The notes below the pieces were generated by a model, which was given only the letters and a program-made list of their open reading frames with translations, made no database searches and was not told where the DNA came from. Positions 10,991-23,000 of a stretch of DNA of 64,000 nucleotides are shown here, in pieces. Position numbers and translations under genes: made by a program. The stretch is from Entoloma clypeatum. Taxonomy: Eukaryota > Basidiomycota > Agaricomycetes > Agaricales > Entolomataceae. The DNA is taken from assembly GCA_963565915.1 (NCBI GenBank), contig OY751492.1, positions 2,604,001-2,668,000 of the forward strand. Reading direction: 5' to 3'. Within the stretch, counting starts at the first letter, position 1; every line of letters starts with the position of its first letter.

Positions 10991-12407
10991 TCTCCACATT
11001 CAGGGGATCAAATTTGGTTCATTCCTTGGGGAGATATAATACTTTTTCTGAAATCTGCACATTTGATTATTTCTATCTTATCTAGACATATAAAATCTAT
11101 CAAGGTGTTTCAGAAGGTGAATACATATGTACTGATGAGTTCTACCACTTCAAACTATTATTAGACTACGAGGAAGGGGCCATGCATGCTTGTGCGATGA
11201 ATTTGCATATTGTTTACTATTATTTGATGAAGAGCATGGCACCTCTATAACTCAAAATCCATGGCGAAGTTTCATAAAATAAATACATATTTGATGATAC
11301 AGAATGGTCTACTACCTAACTAATATAGTAGAAGACCTTACTTGTTGCTGTGTAGATATAATAAGCAGATTTGCGATGTTTTTGGACATTTGTTTACATG
11401 TATTTGCCATGTTTGAGCATGTGTGTCGCACATCATCCAATGTTGAAACAACGCATCCACCCATTGCTGACTCCCCACTGGGGTGCACAGGTCCGGAAAA
11501 GGTGGGAATATCTTTATAGTAGTGATATATGTATTAGTCTTGCTGTCCTGCCTGTGGTTAGCACTGGTTAAACCAATGTTTTGAGTGGTTATGGTTATAA
11601 CTGGTTATAACCAGTCAAGATTTTATTTTAACCACTCATAACCGGTTAAGAGTGGTTAGATTAGATTATTGGAGCTAGGCTGAAATTTGGTAACTGGTTA
11701 CATAGGTTAAGGTTATAGGTTTTTGTACCAAATAACCTAACCTAACCTAACCTTCAAAGACTACAAACAGTTACTTTTTCACACCACACCAACCTCTGTG
11801 CCATATGGCGCATTTTCTCATGCCTGCGCCATACGGCATGGATCATACCCTTGTTTTGATCAGATCCGAGAGCCTCTGAGGCAAAAAATCTGTCAAAATA
11901 GCCGATTTAGGGGCCCATGATGTGTGACACATACCCAAAGTGTTCAGTTCACAGCCTTCTGTGATGCGTGATGTGAACACTTGGTCGAAATGGTACAGTA
12001 ATTCTGATCTTGCTACTGTAGATATGAATAGACAGAATCAAGCCAGACATCTTTTCATTGTGCCGCAAACTCAAGGGGGTGGCAGGATTAAGCTGAGAGA
12101 CCACACATCAGAATTTGTTTTCAAGATCTGAGACCCCCCCCCCCCTCTCCTTCCTATTATAGTATGTCATTCTCATGAACTTTTATTTTTTTGTATATAA
12201 TATGACACCGAAACAAAAAAAAAAATTCCAACAGTGAACAAATGTATCTAATGATGAATTCCTGTGACATCAGTTAGTGCTTGCTGCCTTGCAGCTTTGG
12301 CAGATCCAATTTTTTGGTGCAGATGGCTCAAAAATGTATAGTTTCATTGTACTACTTTGTTCAACTGTCAAACAAGTTGCCCAAATCATTCTAAGGATCT
12401 CTCAACA
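10991..12407. other. Gene-free stretch; right part is a repeat shared with 27.6 kb
   Basis: 11000-11880 is AT-rich with GGTTATAACCAGT motifs and an AACCTAACCTAACC run (11735). From about 12060 to 12407 the sequence is an inverted counterpart of 27655-27965. Shared anchors: CAGAATTTGTTTTCAAG, ACCCCCCCCCCC, TGCAGATGG, CAAACAAGTTGCCCAAA, CTCAACAATGAT. The match resumes at 13573 after the element described next. Confidence 0.55.
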
Positions 12408-12415
12408 ATGATATC

Positions 12416-13571
12416 TAGTCTTTAAAGGTTAGGTTAGGTTAGGTGAATTGACATATTTTGGCTTAACCATTGTTAAGTAGGTGAAAAGTCGGAGCTTCGT
12501 CGGAGTCCGTCGGAGGTCGGACGAAGGACTGAGACCGGAGCGGAACTCCGGGAATGCAGAGGAACAACGAAGGGGAGGGACGTGGCTTCAACGTATGTGT
12601 TGCGCCGCCGTTTGTTGGATAAGGTGTCCCAATTTCAGGAGGTCGGAGGAGAGGTCGGAGGTGCGGAGGTCCTTGGAAAGATCTCGGTGAAAGACAAGTT
12701 GACATGGAAATGGTCGGACGACGTCGGAGTTGTAACTTGGACACAGTACTGAGCTCGTCGAAGGGTAACAATGGAGGAAGAGCAGTAGATGAGGATGTCG
12801 TTGGCGTATTGTACCACAGCGAGGATCTCTGGCATGAACAGGGAGTAGAGGAGTGAACTTTGTTGATATTCGAACTGAGGAACTACAGGTATGGTACGAG
12901 CTTAAATACCTAAATGATTTTACTTTACGGAGATGGTCGGAGTAGGTCCAGAGTTGTGGCGTAAGTTGCCAGCGACTGTAACGAACCTCGGAGATGTCGG
13001 TCAACTGACCATGCGGAAAAGGCGATGCATAAGTAAACGGGAATATGAATATGAAATGCACGATGGCAACGTGTGGAGATGTGGAGGTAACGGATGTCCG
13101 GAATATCGGAATTGATCGGAGATCGTTGGAGCGGAATTGATCGGAATTGATCGGAGGTTGTTGGAGCCAGAATGGTATATAACAACCATGACCTAACCAG
13201 TTACACAAATTACAAGATTTGCCCTAACCTTAACCACAATCTGTTGTAACCTAACCCCTCTTAACCAGTTATAACCAGTTACGAGCGGTTAAGGTCAAAA
13301 ATAATTGAGATATAGATAAGTCTCAGAGCATAGAATCATGTGTAAATGCATTTTATAGCTATTAGTATACTAATACAACATACTCAAGCACAATAAGTAG
13401 TCAATAATCAAGATTTCACAGACCAGTTGCAGGTTTTGCTCAGACCATGACATAACCCGGTTTAACCAGTGTTAACCGCTGCAGCGGTCACAAGTGGTTA
13501 AGATTATGAGTGGTCAAAATCTGGTTCGGTTAAGGTCACAAGCAAGTAATTACCCTAACCTTTAAACACTA
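12416..13571. mobile_element. hAT-like MITE containing a solo LTR
   Basis: Ends TAGTCTTTAAAGGTTAGG and the inverse CCTAACCTTTAAACACTA are flanked by an exact 8-bp direct repeat ATGATATC (12408-12415, 13572-13579). The paralogous repeat at about 27650 (inverse strand) reads CAACAATGATGTCCAC with no insert, an empty-site control. Without the nested LTR and its 5-bp duplication the element is 437 bp, with no ORF and many AACCAGTT motifs. Confidence 0.82.
12471..13184 (-). mobile_element. Solo LTR of a gypsy element (same family as 35997 and 46669)
   Basis: A 714-bp sequence with ends TGTTAAGTAGG..GGTATATAACA and an exact 5-bp target duplication ACCAT (12466-12470, 13185-13189). It is the reverse complement of the LTRs at 35997-36591 and 46669-47433. 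Shared anchors on its own strand: CCGCATGGTC, GTATTTAAGCTCGTACCATA and TCACCTACTTAACA. No coding region adjoins it, so the internal part was lost by LTR-LTR recombination. It sits inside the MITE and is younger than it. Confidence 0.88.
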
Positions 13572-13572
13572 A

Positions 13573-13888
13573 TGATATCCACTTTTTCCAGCTTTCAAAT
13601 TGCCAATTTAGGCATCCATTACATCATATTGTAGGCTTCCAACCATTTGTTCTGTCACACATCACAGCAAAAAAGAACCCTCACTCAAATTGTTTTTCTT
13701 TTGATTTTTCAGTTTTTTTTTTGAAATTTTTTTGAGTGAAATTTTCAAAATCTTTGAAGAAATGGTCGGAAAGAGTACAGTATTTTCCAGGTGTCAGAAT
13801 TTTTTTTTTCAACCAGCCTTTTCCCTCCTTCCCCCCATGTGCAGTTCGGGATTTGAATTCTGCCACCCCCTTGCGCAAACTAGTCATG
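13573..13888. repeat. Continuation of the repeat shared with 27.5 kb
   Basis: Inverted counterpart of about 27515-27655. Shared anchors: CCACTTTTTCCAGCTTTCA-like string, TTTAGGCATCCATTACATCA, AGGTGTC and TTTGAATTCTGCCACCCCC. The 27.5-kb copy is uninterrupted, whereas this one was split by the MITE at 12416-13571 and is followed directly by a solo LTR. Confidence 0.6.
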
Positions 13889-14433
13889 TGTCATGTAGCA
13901 TGTTTCTCAATGTTGGAAAACATCGGGTGAGTCAGAGCGGAGTAGCGGATGAGCGGATGCGACAAGTCTGACATCTTGCAGAAAGGACCTGGCTTCAACT
14001 TATGTGTTGTGCCCCATTCTTTGACATGGTCCTAGATTTTGGATTGGCAGATGTCGGAGGTTGAGAGGAGCAGATGTGCAGAGATGTAGATGTGAGAATG
14101 AGGATGAGGACGAAAGGTAATGGCAGTGTATAGTGACATATAATATTCAAACTGAGGAACTATGACAGAATTCGTACTACTTATAGTAAACCAGAAGTGG
14201 GTCAGTAACTACTATAGGTAAGGTGTGGATGTTGGAGTTACTCATCGGAGCAATCGGAGTACAGAGAGGAGCAAATGTGAAATGAACATCAAGGTGTCTA
14301 CTTGTCAGCATAATCAGAATGTTAACTAGTAGAGATGTCAATAAGTACTATTATGAAAATTGTGGGATGTCAGATTGGATAAAATGTTGGAGTTGTCGGA
14401 TGTGTTGGATGTATGAATTGCATGGTTATGACA
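13889..14433 (-). mobile_element. Solo LTR related to the 51.7-59.0 kb gypsy element
   Basis: 545 bp, ends TGTCATGTAGC..GGTTATGACA, exact 5-bp target duplication TCATG (13884-13888, 14434-14438). It aligns end to end with the 543-bp LTRs at 51737 and 58493 (GTTTCTCAA, GGAAAAC, CGGAGCGGAGTAGCGGA.GA, AGAAAGGACCTGGCTTCAAC, TTATGACA). It is clearly more diverged than those two are from each other, so it is an older insertion of the same family. Confidence 0.87.
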
Positions 14434-14968
14434 TCATGGTGAAAATGATGACCAATTTCATCTGCTATACTTGAGATCCAGCATGATTCTGATGCCGCTA
14501 GATATGGATAGGCAGTGTTGTGCCAGTCAAGACATAAGCATCTTATGCTGAGATTATGACTCAGAATGTCATTGCATTCAGAAAGTTGGAAATAGGAATC
14601 TATGAATAACATCTAACACAATATAGAGATGTCAGTTGGTTCACAAAAAATATTTCTGGCAGTGATCAACATAGAAAGCTTGCCTTGCTCGTAGATCGGA
14701 GAAATGTTGAAGGATGTATCTCTAGCACCTCTTCTTAGTAAAAGTGAGCCACATTATCTACTTGGCTCATGATGGTGATGCTGTCGGTGCTGTTATCTTT
14801 GTTTTTTGCGTAACGATGCATGAAGAAAGTGCTCAAATGGCAGCAAGTCAAAATCTTATCAGATACAGCACGTGCTGGCACAGCCTTCACGTTGCCAATG
14901 AACTTGTCCGAGTCGTAGTATTAGATACACCCCCATCGGCACAGAAGGTCGCTGCGACAGTGCCAACG
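14434..14968. other. Upstream region of the VHS-GAT gene
   Basis: Holds the 120-bp repeat copy (14460-14580) and about 390 bp of less repetitive DNA before the first ATG of the gene island. An upstream ORF (14744-) runs into the gene's first exon in another frame. I see no unambiguous TATA box. Confidence 0.45.
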
Positions 14969-17588
14969 ATGAAGAAGCTGTTCGGCCAGAATAAGCAAAA
15001 GCCCAGCAAGACGATCATTGTATCAAGGGATCCCGAGGTTTGTTCTTGTACAGCTCGCTTAATTCACCTTTTGAGACGGCGCGTCGTAGGAGCAACCTAT
15101 ACCCACTCCCATTCACCAGCAGCATGCCTTATACCTTCAACAGCAGCAACAACAGTCACCACCGCCACCGCCACCACCGCCACAACAACAACAACAACAA
15201 CACCAACACCAACAAAATATTCAACTCAATCAACCCCTCCCAACTCCACCGCCAGTTGCTCTGAATATCTTGCGAGCGTTGGACCCACCGAGAGCCGAAT
15301 TCACCAAGCCGAGCTCCGAGGAAAGGTCCATGATATCCTCCACTTACTCTGATAATGGGCATAGAGATCGAGATCGAGAACATGCTGAAAAGAAAGACAA
15401 ATGGACTTTCTGGAATCGGGATAAGGAGAAAGAGAAAGACAAGCAGAAAATACAGGACCGTGACAAGGACAGAGGAAGGGAGAAGGATCGCTCGGGAGAT
15501 GGTCAAAATGAGCTCACGAGAATGATTGGTATGGTACAATTGATACCAGGAATTTTGCTGTTCACGCTTTATCCCAGGATTCTTAACTGCAACGGCATCC
15601 GAGGACTGGGGCCTCGTTTTGGAGGTTTGCGAGAGGGCTTCTTCCAATGAAGTCAACGCAAAGGAGGCGGTTCGCGCTCTCAGGCGCGAGTTCAAGTTGC
15701 GTTGTTTTCTGTCTGATCTGCCCTGGTTCTCATGCAATCATCGTAGGTATGGCGAGCCAGCTGCCCAGTTATCCGCCGCACGAGTGAGTTGATTCGAGTC
15801 GTCTGATAGATGCAGTTTGATAAATTGCAACAGTTGTGGGCAATCATGCTGCGAAACTCGTCCGAATTATTTGTTACTCAATCTACCACTCGCAAATTCC
15901 TGGACACACTGGAAGATTTACTTAGTTCTCCCCGAACGTCTCCAGTGGTCAAGGAGCGTGTCTTGGACGTCATAGCGGCGGCCGCTTATGCCAGTGGAAG
16001 CAGTACGTCGCGGTCATTACATGCTGAAGAAACTAGCTGATGCCTCGGTAGAACGGGAAAGTGGCTTTCGCGGCTTGTGGCGTCGAGTCAAACCAGCTGA
16101 TAAACCAGATGAGGTTCATTTTTGTTTCTCCGGTTGAGATAATGTTAACCCAGTCATTATAGGGCGTGCCACTAGACAACGACGACGCTATGCTCAACCC
16201 TCCCACATCTGGCCGCCTTCAACGCTTTGATGCTCCCCAAGTAGTATACCAGGAAGCTTCGCCATTACCTGTGGAACACCCGCCAAACACGCCTGCACTC
16301 GGCGCAAAGAGACGTAAATCGCCGACACGGAATCGCATCATTTCACGAGATGAAGATATCCGCCGCCTCTTCCAAGAATGCAAGCTCGGCCAAGGAAACG
16401 CAGCTTTGCTTTCTCAGGCCCTTGCATTGTCGAAGCCCGAAGATCTGAAGAAGAAAGACGTTATCAAGGTCGGCATGAGTTTGATCTCGACGACAAGGGA
16501 TAAGGCTTGACGCTTGGTTTGATTAAATCAGGAGTTCTACACGAAATGTCGTGCATCCAAAGAAATCATCTTTGCGCAGATACCGTGGGCTTCTTCGGGT
16601 GCCGAACAGTCCAGGGCAGCTAAAGATCAAGAAAACACAGGCAATAAAGGAAAACCTGGTGACGAGATGCCGCTTGAGCAGACCGTTGAAGAGAAGCTGT
16701 TAGAGGCATTACTAGCGGCGAATGCAGAACTTGTCGATGCTCTTTCGCAATACGAAGATCTTGAGAGAGTGGCCTTGGAACGCAAAGCTGAAGACCTTAG
16801 TCGCAAAGAGACAAGGATGGATCGGAGAGTGAGCTTTCTTTTCGCAATACTGCGCATGCAGGACAGGTAATGAGTTCACCACCAGCTTCGACCCTTGGAA
16901 CAAGATGGTGTCCATGGTCATTCTTCTGATCGTTTCTCCACTCGCGATAGGACTTCACCAAGCCCATCGCGGTCAATCTCTCCCGTGTCTGCTTATGTCC
17001 CGCACGCTGAAACCAACACGTTGGCGCCTCCACCCCCAGCTCCTCATGGACCTCGATTACCATCCCAATCTGCCGCCTACTCTTACTCACATTCGCGCAC
17101 TCCATCTCCTGCAACGCCCGTTTTTGAAAGCTATCACAAAGGAACGGAAAGCGTCGGTGAATTTGACCTCCCAGACGAAATCAACGCCCTTCATGATTTA
17201 CACCGGCGAGACTCTTATGATTCATACACTTACGAGAGCGACGACCAAACCCTTATCAAGCCAAGTGCCAAGGCTCTCGGAAAACGGAAGATTGTTGAGG
17301 AAGATCCCGCTGAACGTATGTTGCGTGATGGATGTGCACGTAGCTGTGTGTGAAAGCTGACTTGTCTCTGCAGAGAACTTTACAGAAGAGGACATGTATT
17401 TTGAGGACAGGAATGCGTTCTCTACGGATGAAAGATGTGATGAGGATTCGAACGAGGCTGACAGCTGGCATGAAGAGCATCATCCTGTCCAATATGTGTA
17501 CGATGCAGTGGCAGAGCGCACTATGCAGAGGATAAGAGAGGGGAAAACGTTGCAATACCAAGCTAAGCTAGTCAATGGAGTACATTAG
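14969..17588 (+). CDS. VHS and GAT domain protein (endosomal sorting)
   Basis: Probably a ubiquitin/clathrin-linked sorting adaptor of Golgi or endosomes. By eye there are ten exons joined by nine short introns. The N-terminus starts MKKLFGQNKQKPSKT, followed by a Gln/Pro-rich stretch (15090-15250). Next comes a VHS domain (about 15510-16080) with ASEDWGLVLEVCERASSNEV, AVRALRREFKYGEPAAQLSA and LWAIMLRNSSELF. After a linker, a GAT three-helix domain (about 16320-16840) has RDEDIRRLFQECKLGQGNAA, EFYTKCRASKEIIFAQI and ANAELVDALSQYEDLERVAL. The C-terminal third is Ser/Pro-rich, ending in an acidic tail with TMQRIREGKTLQYQAKLVNG. VHS plus GAT occurs in GGA, TOM1 and yeast Lsb5. No gamma-ear or SH3 domain is visible, so it fits the Lsb5/TOM1-like group best. 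Domain calls are strong; individual splice joins are less certain. Confidence 0.85.
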
Positions 17589-17747
17589 AGTGTTTTATAG
17601 CCTTTGTATGGATACTTATGGATGATACTTGAAGTAGTTGGGCTGGCACAGCCACGGGGCATGGTCACACGCCCGAGGTTGTGCTGAAGTGCTGTTGTTG
17701 TTCAACTTCGCAGGTGTTATCACACTGTCGTTATCCCCCTCACTGTC

Positions 17748-19919
17748 ATGTCCACGGCCCCTCTGGATTCAGATCTTTACGGTGGTAAGCCATTCGTCAG
17801 TAGTCTTCAAAAGTTTTACGTTCAATGGTCACTATTTTGGCTAGACATCTACGGCGACGACGACGTAGAATTCCAGTCTCCCGAGCAAGACGATGCTGGA
17901 GAGGGGCCCCAACTAGACGACGAATTCTTGGAAAACCCCCCTTCGCCAAGTAGCGAATCAAGCGCTCCCGTCAAGAAATCGCCTCCCGCTTTCCAGGAGA
18001 CTATTCATTCACTGCCTCCTAAACCAGCACCCCCACAAAACTCGCTCTCGTATTCAGCCCAGATCGCGCAACAATTTTCTGCGTATCAGCAAACGCCCAG
18101 TCAGGAGCGCCAGCAACGAACAGTACTCGCCCCACCCTCCAACGTCAAGCCAGGAACATCCACGACGACAATAAGTACAACTCAAGATGCTTCAGCTTCT
18201 GGCACGACGGACTGTGCTTTTGGGAAAAAGCCATCAGAGATGCATGATACTGGGTATGTCAATACTTTTGTCATCGAACATCCCAAGTGCCTCGTGGCTC
18301 TTCGTCCCACTGCTTTGTTGCGGATGCCACATGCAGTGATATCATGTCCTGTCTACATCCCGTTCTTCCATGTTATATCCGACTGTCGACAGATATTTGC
18401 TACGATACCTTGCTATCTTGCTCAGTCGACATAATCTTTCCCTCTCGATTATCTGTGTGTTGGCTCGGGAAACTAATAGGCTCGTTATTCCTTGGCAATC
18501 CTCCAACTCTCGCCATATTACTCATCTGCATACGATATCGTTTACTCCGAATGCCTCTTGAATCACCTACGGTTCCAACTTGTAGCAAATTGTTCATTGG
18601 CGGTCTCAACTGGGATACAACAGATGGTATACTGTCCCCTCCAAAACTACGTCGTCTTACGTAGCGCTAATGGGCACTCGTTATCCTTCGTCTCTCTTCT
18701 TTCGAGCAGAAGGCCTGAGGAACTATTTCTCGCAGTTTGGCAAGGTGCAACAATTCCCTGCGTTGTTTTCTCTCCGATGCTCATCTCAGAGCATGAAGGT
18801 TGATGCCGTCACAATAATGCGGGATCCCTCGGGAACATCTAGAGGATTCGCATTTCTGACATTTGAAGACGAGGAAGCGGTCAAGGTAGTCATCTCTCGG
18901 GACCACTATCTGGATGGCAAAGCGGTAGGTGTAAAGCAAAGTCAAGAATCATCATTCCTCGCTAATTGATGTCAGATCGATCCGAAACGAGCAATTCCTC
19001 GTGAGGAACACCTGCGAAATACGCGTTATTTTGTCGGAGGGCTTTCTCCGAACACGACTGCTGATTCCATGCGGGAATTCTTCTCAGCATATGGCAAGGT
19101 AGTTGATGCCACCGTCATGGTGGATCGCGAGTCTGGTCGGTCGAAAGGTTTTGGGTTTGTGACATACGAAGACGCAAGCAACGCGGACCAGCTCGTCGGG
19201 AAAATCGGGTTGATACTCGATGACAAGCAGGTCAACAATTCTTGATTCTTTTGATTGTTGTAGCTTTTTGAGATGCCACCTCTTCACAGATTGAGGTGAA
19301 AATGGCCCAACCACGAAGTCAACGGGACCAAGCTCGTGTAGCAGCGGCGGTAGCCGCTGCGACGACTCCCCTGGGTGCCCCCGAGAACAATCTGATCGAC
19401 CAATCTTCAGGAGCGATGTCAGGAGCAATGGCCCCCAACATAGCATTTCCACAGCAGCCTAATCAAATGTCGATGATGTTCCAGCGCCAAATGAATCCAA
19501 TGCCCATGATGGGCGGAAATATGGCGATGATGAACATGAATCCCATGGCAATGGCGATGGGCATGGGCATGGGGGGATTCAACCCAATGGCCGGGATGAA
19601 TGGCTTGAACATGATGAATATGGGCGGCATGAACGGGATGAATACGATGAATACGATGAATGCAATGGGGAACATGGGTGCGTTGCGACTAGGTATGGGG
19701 CCGATGGGCATGGCTGGCATGGGATCGACGGGGATGGGAGGGACTGGAATGGGAGGGATGAACACCATGGGTATGGGTATGCGCCAGAATATGGCTGGTA
19801 TGGGTGGCGGGATGAACGGTGGATTCGGCAGGATGGGATTGAACGGGACCACAGCAGGTCCTGGACCGGCAAGGGTCACTTCTCGTGGACAGCATAACTT
19901 CCACCCATATTCCCGATGA
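17748..19919 (+). CDS. HRP1: Hrp1/Nab4-like two-RRM RNA-binding protein
   Basis: Likely nuclear hnRNP of the Hrp1 (cleavage factor IB)/DAZAP1 type, which binds pre-mRNA 3' ends and shuttles with mRNA. Six introns by eye. An acidic Ser/Pro/Gln-rich N-terminus (MSTAPLDSDLYG, then GDDDVEFQSPEQDD) leads to RRM1 with RNP2 KLFIGGLNWDTTD and RNP1 SRGFAFLTF. The linker GKAIDPKRAIPREEH, strongly conserved in Hrp1, follows. RRM2 has RYFVGGLSPNTT and KGFGFVTY, ending in IEVKMAQPR. The C-terminus (19430-19870) is a Met/Gly/Asn repeat (MGGMN-type) ending with an RGQHNF motif and HPYSR, probably a disordered low-complexity region. Intron 2 (about 18257-18583) is much longer than the rest. It lies about 160 bp after the VHS-GAT gene on the same strand. 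Confidence 0.88.
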
Positions 19920-20065
19920 CTGGTGTATCATACTTACCTAGTACAATACTTACAAGACCACTTGGCGAGGTATGAATGTACAGTATGCACTCAGTTATGA
20001 CATTCAAAGAAACTTCAAGTTGTGATGGTCAAGCTTTGAAACCTTTACTTATGTAAACTTCACAT

Positions 20066-23000
20066 ATGTTGCAGAAGGACCAGCACTACTGGACCCAACT
20101 GCGTCGCACACTTCAAGAGGGCCAATGGTTAAATCCATATCCCTCCGAGGCTCTAAATGGATCTTCTCTTTCTTGGTCGGAACTTTTTCGCAAGTTCAAC
20201 AAGCACTGCAAAGGATTTCGTGACATCGCCGAGATCGCGTCGCAGACCCGCGCTCTTGCTGCTCTTCTGGCTTCCAATTCAAAGGATGAAGACCAAGATG
20301 ACTCACTTCCAACAGGCGTGTACCCTCTGGAGCTTGGAAACGAATGTGTGTTGCCCGAAGAACGGATCGAGGATGCGATGGCAGGGTACGAGGTCTTGAA
20401 AGGATTACAGTCTTCCAACTTGGATGTGCGTACTCGCTTGGAATGCCGAGAAAGACCTAACGATTATCTTGCCACAGACCCTTAGTTTTGCATTGGCGTA
20501 TTACGATTATGCTATGGGAAACCCTACCAAATGTCTCTCACATCTGAGTGAGATCCCTGACCTCCTGCATTTCCAAGATCATATACCTTTGGAATCGCAA
20601 TATTCTGTACAGACGAGCACGACTTCACCGCGAGTATCTCTCTTTGGTACTGGTTCAACGTCATCGACTGGAGGAACATTTGCCTCTCTGGCGGATTCCT
20701 CCGCGCCCGAGATCAAGGACGGGCGAGCGTGGGCTATGACGGAGACCGTCCGAAGTTTATGTTTACAAGGTTAGTTCAAATGACTTGCGTTCGTCTTGCG
20801 AATTCGAATGGAGAGACATCAAAAAATCTTGCACGTTGTCCAGCCAACTCTGGACAGATACCTCTAACATGCAATCACTCCGCAGGAATGTGCTACGAGA
20901 AACTCACGCCATCCCACCCACAGCAAGCTATCAAGTCTTATGGTGCCGCGATTCCCCTCCTTTCCATGATAATTGCCGAGATGGCGCCAAACTCAGCGCC
21001 TGGTACCTCGGGCCGGATCAACCTCGTTGCTTTTACACAGTACCGCGAGCTATGGCGCTGGGTGGAACGCTTGCTCTGGCGGGCTATCACTGTCGCCTCC
21101 CACATCAGTAACCTCCATCAAGATGGGTCACCTTCAAGGAACACGACTTCAGTCTGGACCTGGTTCGAGCAATATAGTGCTTGCAGTGTCTACTGGCCTC
21201 CCAACTTCCGAACTGTCCATCGGTCGACTATATCCGTACTTTACCTTCGTGGTTTCATCATGCGATACAGGCCTACCTCCCCTACTTCACCATCAGGTCT
21301 AGACTCGGTGCATAAGTCTTCAACGTGGTTGCACAACGCAAGATCGATCGTGAATGACTATCGTGCCATCCTCAACGTCAGCACCACTTTCCCTCGCGCC
21401 GGGGAAAGGAATATAAAGGTCGAGGATTTCGTTGATCTATGTGTTGGCACCTGGGAGGCAAGTGGTGCTGTAGGTGATTCCGCAGGATGGGTCATTGATG
21501 TCGGTTACTTCCCGCTATCTCATGATTGCATGCACCTAATATGTGAAAACCAGGTCCTCTGGTGGGCGACTCGTTTTACCTTCAACTCCCACCGCGTTCT
21601 ACGGCACATGACGCGACTGTTCTATGCCTCAGGCGATGCTTCTTTGGGGCGACGTACTCTACTGCTCTATACGCAAGTGGTCGGAAAAGCGTGGCAAGCC
21701 AATGGTGAAACACCGAATGAAGACACGGACAGCAACCAGCGATGGGTCGAGACACTTGCCTCAGGTGCCCGGATGCTCTGCAAGACTGCTTCATCACTAC
21801 CTGGAACCGAAGGTATTGACGAAGTAAGGGAAGCGCGGACATGCATTGACAAAGCTCGGACGAGATTGAACGAGGAGGATAAAAAGCTTGTAGCTAGTGT
21901 CGACCTTGCTGAGGGTGTGTGGAATTCGGTTATGGCACTAAAAGGTATTTTCTACCCTCCTTTGGGATCCGCACCTCTTCATTCAATCTAATTCTATAGA
22001 ACAAGATCCTCACACACGTCCAAAGCGTCTTGAGGATGCTCATACTTCTTTCCTTCGCTCCGTTGCCACATATCCAACGTCAGCAGCATATTTCCACCTC
22101 GCGCTATCATTTACACGGCCGGGACCGACTCGGGATATGGCGCAGGCCATCGAGAACGCGGGAATGGCCGTTGAAGGGGAACCGTGCGAGATCAGATATT
22201 GGCATTTATTGGGGTTGTTGTTGGCGGCCGTGGAGAAATGGAAAGCTGCAGCCGAAATTCTGGATCGGGGAGCGGAGTTGGGGGTTGGTATTCTGGATGA
22301 TGATGCAGAGGGAGATGCAGAGGTACATGGAGAGGCTAATGGGCAGGCGGTCGAGGAAGAAACGTTGAACAGGAATGGCAGCGTGGCGTCCATCGATACC
22401 ATTGGTGACTCAAGACGGGAAGCGAGTGATCAGCCCCCAAGGTATACTGGAGAACCGAAGGTTATGTCGTTACTCGAGGCGGATGCTACCGAGGTACCTG
22501 AAATGTCCACTCTGCTGATGCCGATGGTGGACCACCTTCCGTCTTCAAAGTTGGATGCATTCGAGCATGCATTGCAGTTGAGGATGTCTCAGGGGGCCCT
22601 CACGGAAGTGGTGGAAGGTCCGGAGGGGGCTGAGATCAAGTGGCTGGAGATTTTCTCATGGGTCGCAGAGAAACGAGGTCAAAGTGAAGGTATCCGAATG
22701 TTAGGTCTCTCCTTGGATAAACAATTGACGTTATACTCGTTAGCGACCCCACGGGCATCGCTAGATGGTAGCAGAGTTTCAGCCGAGAAAGATGTGTCGT
22801 TTGCGAATACAGCGCCACTGTCCGAAAAGACACCAACAGAGGTCCATACTCTCGATACCACTGTCGGGTTTACCGAGAAGGCTAGGAAGGAGATGCTTCC
22901 GCTACCGATTCCCATTACTATCTCGCCCGCAACACCTGATACTGAGACACCTCTTGAACGAACGTCTTCGGAGAAAAAGAGGAATAGCGGGCTGAAACCG

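Noticed and set aside
12424..12446. Telomere-like GGTTA repeats (also 11735-11755)
   Set aside because: Only three to four units, placed at the ends of hAT-like MITEs and not in a terminal array.
13681..13887. Short Lys-rich ORF on the minus strand
   Set aside because: Arises from T-rich runs in a dispersed repeat that also occurs at 27.5 kb without this frame.
19463..19879. 138-codon minus-strand ORF rich in Pro/Ile/Phe
   Set aside because: Exact antisense of the Met/Gly/Asn-rich tail of the Hrp1-like gene.
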